From Bimastos eiseni (Eukaryota; Annelida; Clitellata; Crassiclitellata; Lumbricidae), in contig OY365813.1 in the NCBI GenBank assembly GCA_959347315.1, positions 21,458,854 through 21,522,853 on the forward strand: a DNA stretch of 64,000 nucleotides, given 5' to 3'. The notes beneath the pieces are model-generated. The model ran no database searches, was not told where the DNA came from, and saw only the letters and a list, made by a program, of their open reading frames with translations. This document shows positions 59,801-64,000 of the stretch, piece after piece. The position numbers and the translations under genes are program-made. Within the stretch, counting starts at the first letter, position 1. The number at the start of each line of letters is the position of its first letter.

Positions 59801-62800
59801 CGTGGACTGATAACAGAAAATTAGCGGCTGTTGTGTTTTCGCTTTAGACCGCTATTTCCTGTTGAATGTGGCAACTGGGAATGCTAGACACTAATAACCC
59901 AGCGCTTTTTAATGACAATTGTCTCGTACATTGCCTAGCTTACGGTATACTTGCGGACGTTTCAACCACCGACGATTCATCAACGGACGATTCATCCAAT
60001 TAAAGCAATAGACAAACATAGGCCAAGGGTAGCAATTCCTAACAAATTCTGATACGATTGATTTATGTGCTCATTGTCATCTGTCAATCAGCGACATGTC
60101 TACTCTACGTTCAAACCAAGGTCGTTCGTTTCCAAAAAAATGTTTACTAATTTGAAATTGACACTTAGTTTTCTCATCTGTTCCGGTCACCTCTAACGAC
60201 GCCTGAGCTGAGTTTAAGTTAATATTATATTAACTTATAGCCTATAGTCTACATAGACCTACATATTATGAAGAAATTGAGACGCAGAATAAGTTCCTAA
60301 ATAGTTAATGATTTGCATAAAATTTACCACTTAATGTTTCGAAGGTGTTATTTTTACCATTACAACAATGACATAATTTTGGATCTTGGATTAATCGTCC
60401 GTGGATGAACCGTCCCAGAACCCTAGCTTACTATGGTGCGATCATTGGAATGAGTAGAACCTGCCCTATAATTGAACATTTCTACGAAAATAATACACTG
60501 AAACCGAGAGATGCAGGCACTGACAGCTTCAATGGTTCACTTAACCCATGTAAAAGTGATTGTAATTTGAAAACTCATTCAGAACAATAACGCAGCGCCC
60601 CTTAAGAACCAACTCGGGAGCGCTTCCAGCCCAGCCGCGACTAAAGAACCACTTGTAAAACCATTGGAGTGCACCACAATTAAAGAGCGATATTCAAATG
60701 GGAGGTTATTCCAGAAAAAATACATTAGCGTTTAGACCTCTTAATCCGTAAGACACACCTTTTTGACAGACAACGACATAACTGTTATTGCAGTTGCAGG
60801 TCCGCCATTTACGGACATTTTCTGTTCCACATGTACGTCTACTTCCTCGGTTTCCTCCCCGGCAGTTAAGACTAAAGCACATGCATTGCTTGTCAGAGGA
60901 CTCCTTAGGGAAATCATTTTCCCAGTCACTGAAAGTAATTGCAGCACCTAATAACACAGAAAGAAACAGCACAAAAATAGTCTTTGAAGATCGTTTAAAT
61001 CGATAAATTATTTTACTATATCTTTGTTATTGTATTATACAGGATATGAGCTCAATCTAGATGTGTTGTTTTTCCCCTCAAAAAACAACTAACAATGAAA
61101 ATGAAAGGAAAGAGCCAACGTAAGTTGTTCTAAGATGTTGCTTTGCAGTTCGCAGTTCTCCTGCAGGATGTCGGTGTCATTAGGAGTTCTACAGAACCAT
61201 GTCGTACCTGTCAAGCCATCAGTCAATGACTTCCTTTCAGCATTAACGGAGAATCGTATTTTAAAAGCGTTGACGCTAACAACGCTTTTTGTCATATTGA
61301 TCACAGCTTGAGAAACGTTTCAAAATTACATATCCAGCACACCTTGCCTCTATGTCATAGCGCACCCATCTTCAAACTTTCCCTTAGTTGTGATGCCTCT
61401 TTAGACACCGAAGTGATACGAGTAGTGTGCGCTGACAAAACGTCGCAGACAAAACGGCGCAGCAACAAAACGGCGCAGTGCAAAACGCGCAGATAAAACG
61501 GGGCAAACGGAACCAGAGAACAATAGTTTATAGTAGTTTAATAGTGAAGCAGCACAAATATTTACTAAAGATATACATACAAAATAACTGAGTAACTTCC
61601 TAAAGTCTTATAGTTCATACGTTCCATTTGGGTATATTTCTTTTCGTCAATCCCTCTTTCATTTAAGCGTAATTCTTGTCTTCAATCCCGCTTCAATATA
61701 TTAAGGTATATTTGTTTCATCAATCCCGCTTCCAATTAGGTGCATTTCTTTTCATCAATCCCGCTTCCATATAGACACGATTCTGGTTGAACTCAGCTTA
61801 TCACGTCGGGCGGCACTTTTTGAACGCTAATAAGCAAACAATCACAAGACGGGTATCATAATCTTTGTTCTGCGCCGTTTTGTCGGGGTACTTTGAATTG
61901 CGCCGTTTTGTCTGCGCCGTTTTGTCTGCGCCATTTTGTCTGCGCCATTTTGTCTGCGCCATTTTGTCTGCGCCATTTTGTCTGCGCCATTTTGTCTGCG
62001 CCATTTTGTCTGCGCCGTTTTGTTACGGCGCCGATACGAGTTAATCATTGCAGGAAGTTCATCCCTGAATGTTCTACTTCGGAATTGTTAAGGAAACAAT
62101 GACGCAGTATGAAATATGAGCATATCGCGGAAATGTTATATCGCTAGGACGGCGAAAAGCGGCATAAGAAAAACTGTGATGGATTAATTTAATCAATCTC
62201 CATCCCATCTGCCTGATGGCAATCAATAGTGATATGGATGAAAGTGTGAAAATTCAGACCTAGAAACGTGATGAAAGAACAATGAAGTTAGATATGTTGG
62301 GAAGCTCATCAAAACGCCAGATTTACATAACACGCGTTGAGTTCAGTACGCCTCGTGGTATTCTTCTTAGGTTTTAGAATAATTGTCTGAATTAGGAAAC
62401 AGCACCCTTGCTGTTCCAAATCTACTTGTTTCGATGAAGTCCAATCCAATATGTTTGCTTCTCTTTCAGCCACGACCATACCCTTGTCGTTCTTGGATTC
62501 GTAATAGAGGCCAAGTCTCCACCGGCTCCCAAAGGGTTTTTAAAAAGATTGTTAAAAACCCTAACTGAAAAATCTGTTATATTACTTAATTGTAACGGAA
62601 CTCACAGCATTTACCTGTTGATACGCTTGTAGTATATGGATGGCCATTGATCCACGACCAATGACTCTCACTTGCCGAGAGTTTTTGTACGTCTATGATG
62701 ATTGTCTCATTCTCTAACGCTTGCCGTTTTATTAAACTTTCGACACGTTTTTGACTGTCTAGGCCATTAATCACGATCAAGGAGGAACCAGGAAAATTTA

Positions 62801-63796
62801 ATTTGCAAAAACGACTGGCTCCTTGTAAATTTCTCCGCACTGGGTGGCCGTTGGTGGCAAAAAATGTTTGAAGACAGATCTTTCCAGAACTTGTTTTGTT
62901 GCAGTATTTCAAGCCTGGCTTAGGAATGTTTGTGGATAAGTGCTGGGATTGCGCCACTTTCAGTAGCAACCACAAACCTACAAAATGAAAGCCTATTATA
63001 ATCCAGGCTGCAAATCACACGTTATGGTTCTTGTAGGCCTTTATTTCTCCATATTGCGAAACGCAGAAATATAATGCAGTTGCGTGGATTTTCAAGTTAA
63101 GGCAAAACGTTAATTTTTGCTTGTGCATATTATCATCTGTTTCATTGATATAAGTTTATCATTTAATTAGTAAAGTTATTTTTGGAATAGCCCTACTTCT
63201 GTTGTAGCGCTCCAAGAGCGCACAGGATTGAAATTATTTAAAGACGGGATTTGAATGTGTTGACAAGCGTAAAGTATAGCGCTTTCAAAGCGTATCATAA
63301 GCGGACACTAATGCCCTCTATTTAGTTCATGCTGACTATTCTATTATATGGACACGAGCGACAGTGCTTTGCATGACGTTCCGTTCATTTAGCAGCTTGA
63401 CTTATTACCAACAATTATGACGCATGGTTTGCGAGACAAGCGATGGCTAACAACGTGCAATTGGTGAGCAGGCTCAGATCCTCAATCGCCGGAGTTCAGA
63501 ACTGAGGCGCTATTAAACCGACACCTTCGTGCTACAATAGGTCGACAACTGGACGCAAATGCGGCATTTAATATTCTCCTCTGGTAGCAGAATGCAACTG
63601 TGGCCGGCCCACAGCTGACTCGATGTTGGACCAAAGAGCCTTCCAATGCTTTAGAAAAACTGCCTTTCGATAAGTATATCTCTTACAACTACGTACTCAT
63701 AATAAATGTATTTTGTAGTCTCTAAGATGTAAGAAAAAAAGTAAGTCACTTACCAGCAAGAAGACCTGCGAACAGATTGCAAAACGATTGCTTCAT
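56414..63796 (-). CDS. Gene F: single-CTLD receptor with mucin stalk, frameshift-truncated tail, 550 aa
   Basis: Exons (minus): 63754-63796 signal peptide (MKQSFCNLFAGLLA), 62615-62977 CTLD a, 60759-60947 CTLD b, 58461-58985 stalk, 57944-58052 transmembrane, 56414-56837 tail. The sum is 1653 nt, in frame. The CTLD (about residues 35-198) has WSWINGHPY then FSDW, a Cys-rich loop, KWRTCNC and VVVCQK. Where Ca2+-binding lectins carry EPN this one reads FPK, keeping the proline but not the acidic/amide ligands. The 175-residue stalk is almost all Ser, Thr and Ala, probably O-glycosylated. The membrane segment ends in LRKRKY. The tail keeps VYATV, IYSEV, EYAEP and IYSQP, then hits a stop that gene E does not have. 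Sequence homologous to the rest of gene E's tail continues to 56142 in shifted frames. Confidence 0.78.
59098..59768 (+). mobile_element. 5'-truncated LINE, ORF2 C-terminus and 3' UTR
   Basis: An open plus-strand frame (59105-59542) encodes a LINE C-terminal region with ILGVVLTSRLRPDAHID, HDVVRATTLARLLYASP and NAVVRKLVRHGML. A 3' UTR of about 220 bp follows, ending in ATTAAAGAATATACTTACTT, a short (ACTT)n tail typical of non-LTR elements. It lies just upstream of the gene F stalk exon, antisense to the gene, and differs in sequence from the 3.6-5.0 kb element. Confidence 0.7.
59955..60410. mobile_element. Foldback-like element FB6
   Basis: The left end has repeats of CGACGATTCATCAACGGA. The right end has the inverse, TTAATCGTCCGTGGATGAAC. 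Arms are short (about 50 bp) and the core lacks the shared CATCAATCC repeat. Gene F intron 3. Confidence 0.45.
60583..60690 (-). mobile_element. LINE 3' UTR fragment
   Basis: The plus strand shows GCAGCGCCCC and ACTCGGGAGCGCTTCCAG, matching the 3' UTR of the LINE at 3575-3640 (GCGCTCCCGACTCC context). A short solo 3' end in gene F intron 3, about 70 bp from the CTLD b exon. Confidence 0.5.
61430..62036. mobile_element. Foldback element FB5 with very regular minisatellite arm
   Basis: The left array (61432-61503) has units like CAGACAAAACGGCG. The inverted right array (61868-62030) has about nine nearly perfect 14-bp units TCTGCGCCATTTTG. The core has TTTCATCAATCCCGCTTCC copies (61640-61790). 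Gene F intron 2. The homogeneous right arm suggests recent expansion. Confidence 0.65.
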
Positions 63797-64000
63797 CTTT
63801 GGATACTTCCGAGTTCTATGATTTTTGACTGCAGACAAATCAGGACACACATGACAAATCCTCAGCATTCACAATTCCTCCTATACTAGATCAACAGAAT
63901 TCCATCTCGATGCTTTATCGCCAACTGCCTCATTGCAATCACACATGCAATGGGATATCTATAATTGCATTTCCTCTTTAGGGTATAGTTTCCTGGCTGC
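63797..64000. other. Upstream region of gene F
   Basis: Only about 200 bp are available. Unlike genes A-C, no GAAANNGAAA element is seen close to the start codon. Confidence 0.4.

Noticed and set aside
61868..62030. Regular short repeats that could suggest a CRISPR array
   Set aside because: Units are contiguous 14-mers without unique spacers, there is an inverted partner array, and the genome is eukaryotic with introns.
61801..62102. Open frames on both strands with repeating residues (for example QNGADKMAQTKWRR)
   Set aside because: They are translations of the 14-bp minisatellite arm of foldback element FB5; the period leaves all frames open by chance.

Overview
The window looks like nuclear DNA of a marine invertebrate, most likely an echinoderm or a related deuterostome. 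It is AT-rich, with small exons bounded by GT..AG introns, no operons, and many degraded transposons. The octamer TAGGCCTA occurs about 22 times where roughly one is expected. Foldback elements whose inverted arms are built of short tandem repeats recall the TU elements described from sea urchins. The species cannot be fixed from sequence alone.

The main content is a head-to-tail array of six related genes, all on the minus strand, encoding C-type-lectin-domain (CTLD) cell-surface receptors. I call them A to F from left to right: A (1237-10869, 3' end outside the window), B (13501-19523), C (21132-30185), D (33144-40332), E (44701-53526, rearranged and probably broken) and F (56414-63796, tail truncated by a frameshift). 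I assembled the models by hand from splice sites. Each gene has a short signal-peptide exon, CTLDs split into an N-terminal 'a' exon and a C-terminal 'b' exon, one or more Ser/Thr-rich stalk exons, a transmembrane exon and a last exon for the cytoplasmic tail. Nearly every internal intron is phase 1, so exons can be gained or lost without shifting frame. The exon sums for B (424 aa), C (536 aa) and D (760 aa) are whole codons with one open frame throughout, which is strong internal support.

The ectodomains are alike but the tails differ. B has YxxL motifs spaced like an ITAM. C has an ITIM plus an ITSM-like site. D has a 430-residue single-exon tail with 16 tyrosines. E and F carry YxxP and YxxV motifs, and E also has two ITIMs. 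This has the logic of a paired activating/inhibitory receptor cluster, comparable to vertebrate NK-receptor complexes. Genes A, B and C also share an ISRE-like GAAANNGAAA element about 25 bases upstream of the start codon.

Introns and intergenic spaces hold mobile DNA: nested non-LTR retrotransposon remnants (1.7-5.0 kb, 59.1-59.8 kb), six foldback elements with minisatellite arms, two MITE-like elements, two tRNA-derived SINE families, microsatellites, and a recent 1.5 kb duplicative insertion in gene E bounded by a 120-bp target duplication. No stable tRNA, rRNA or CRISPR array is seen.
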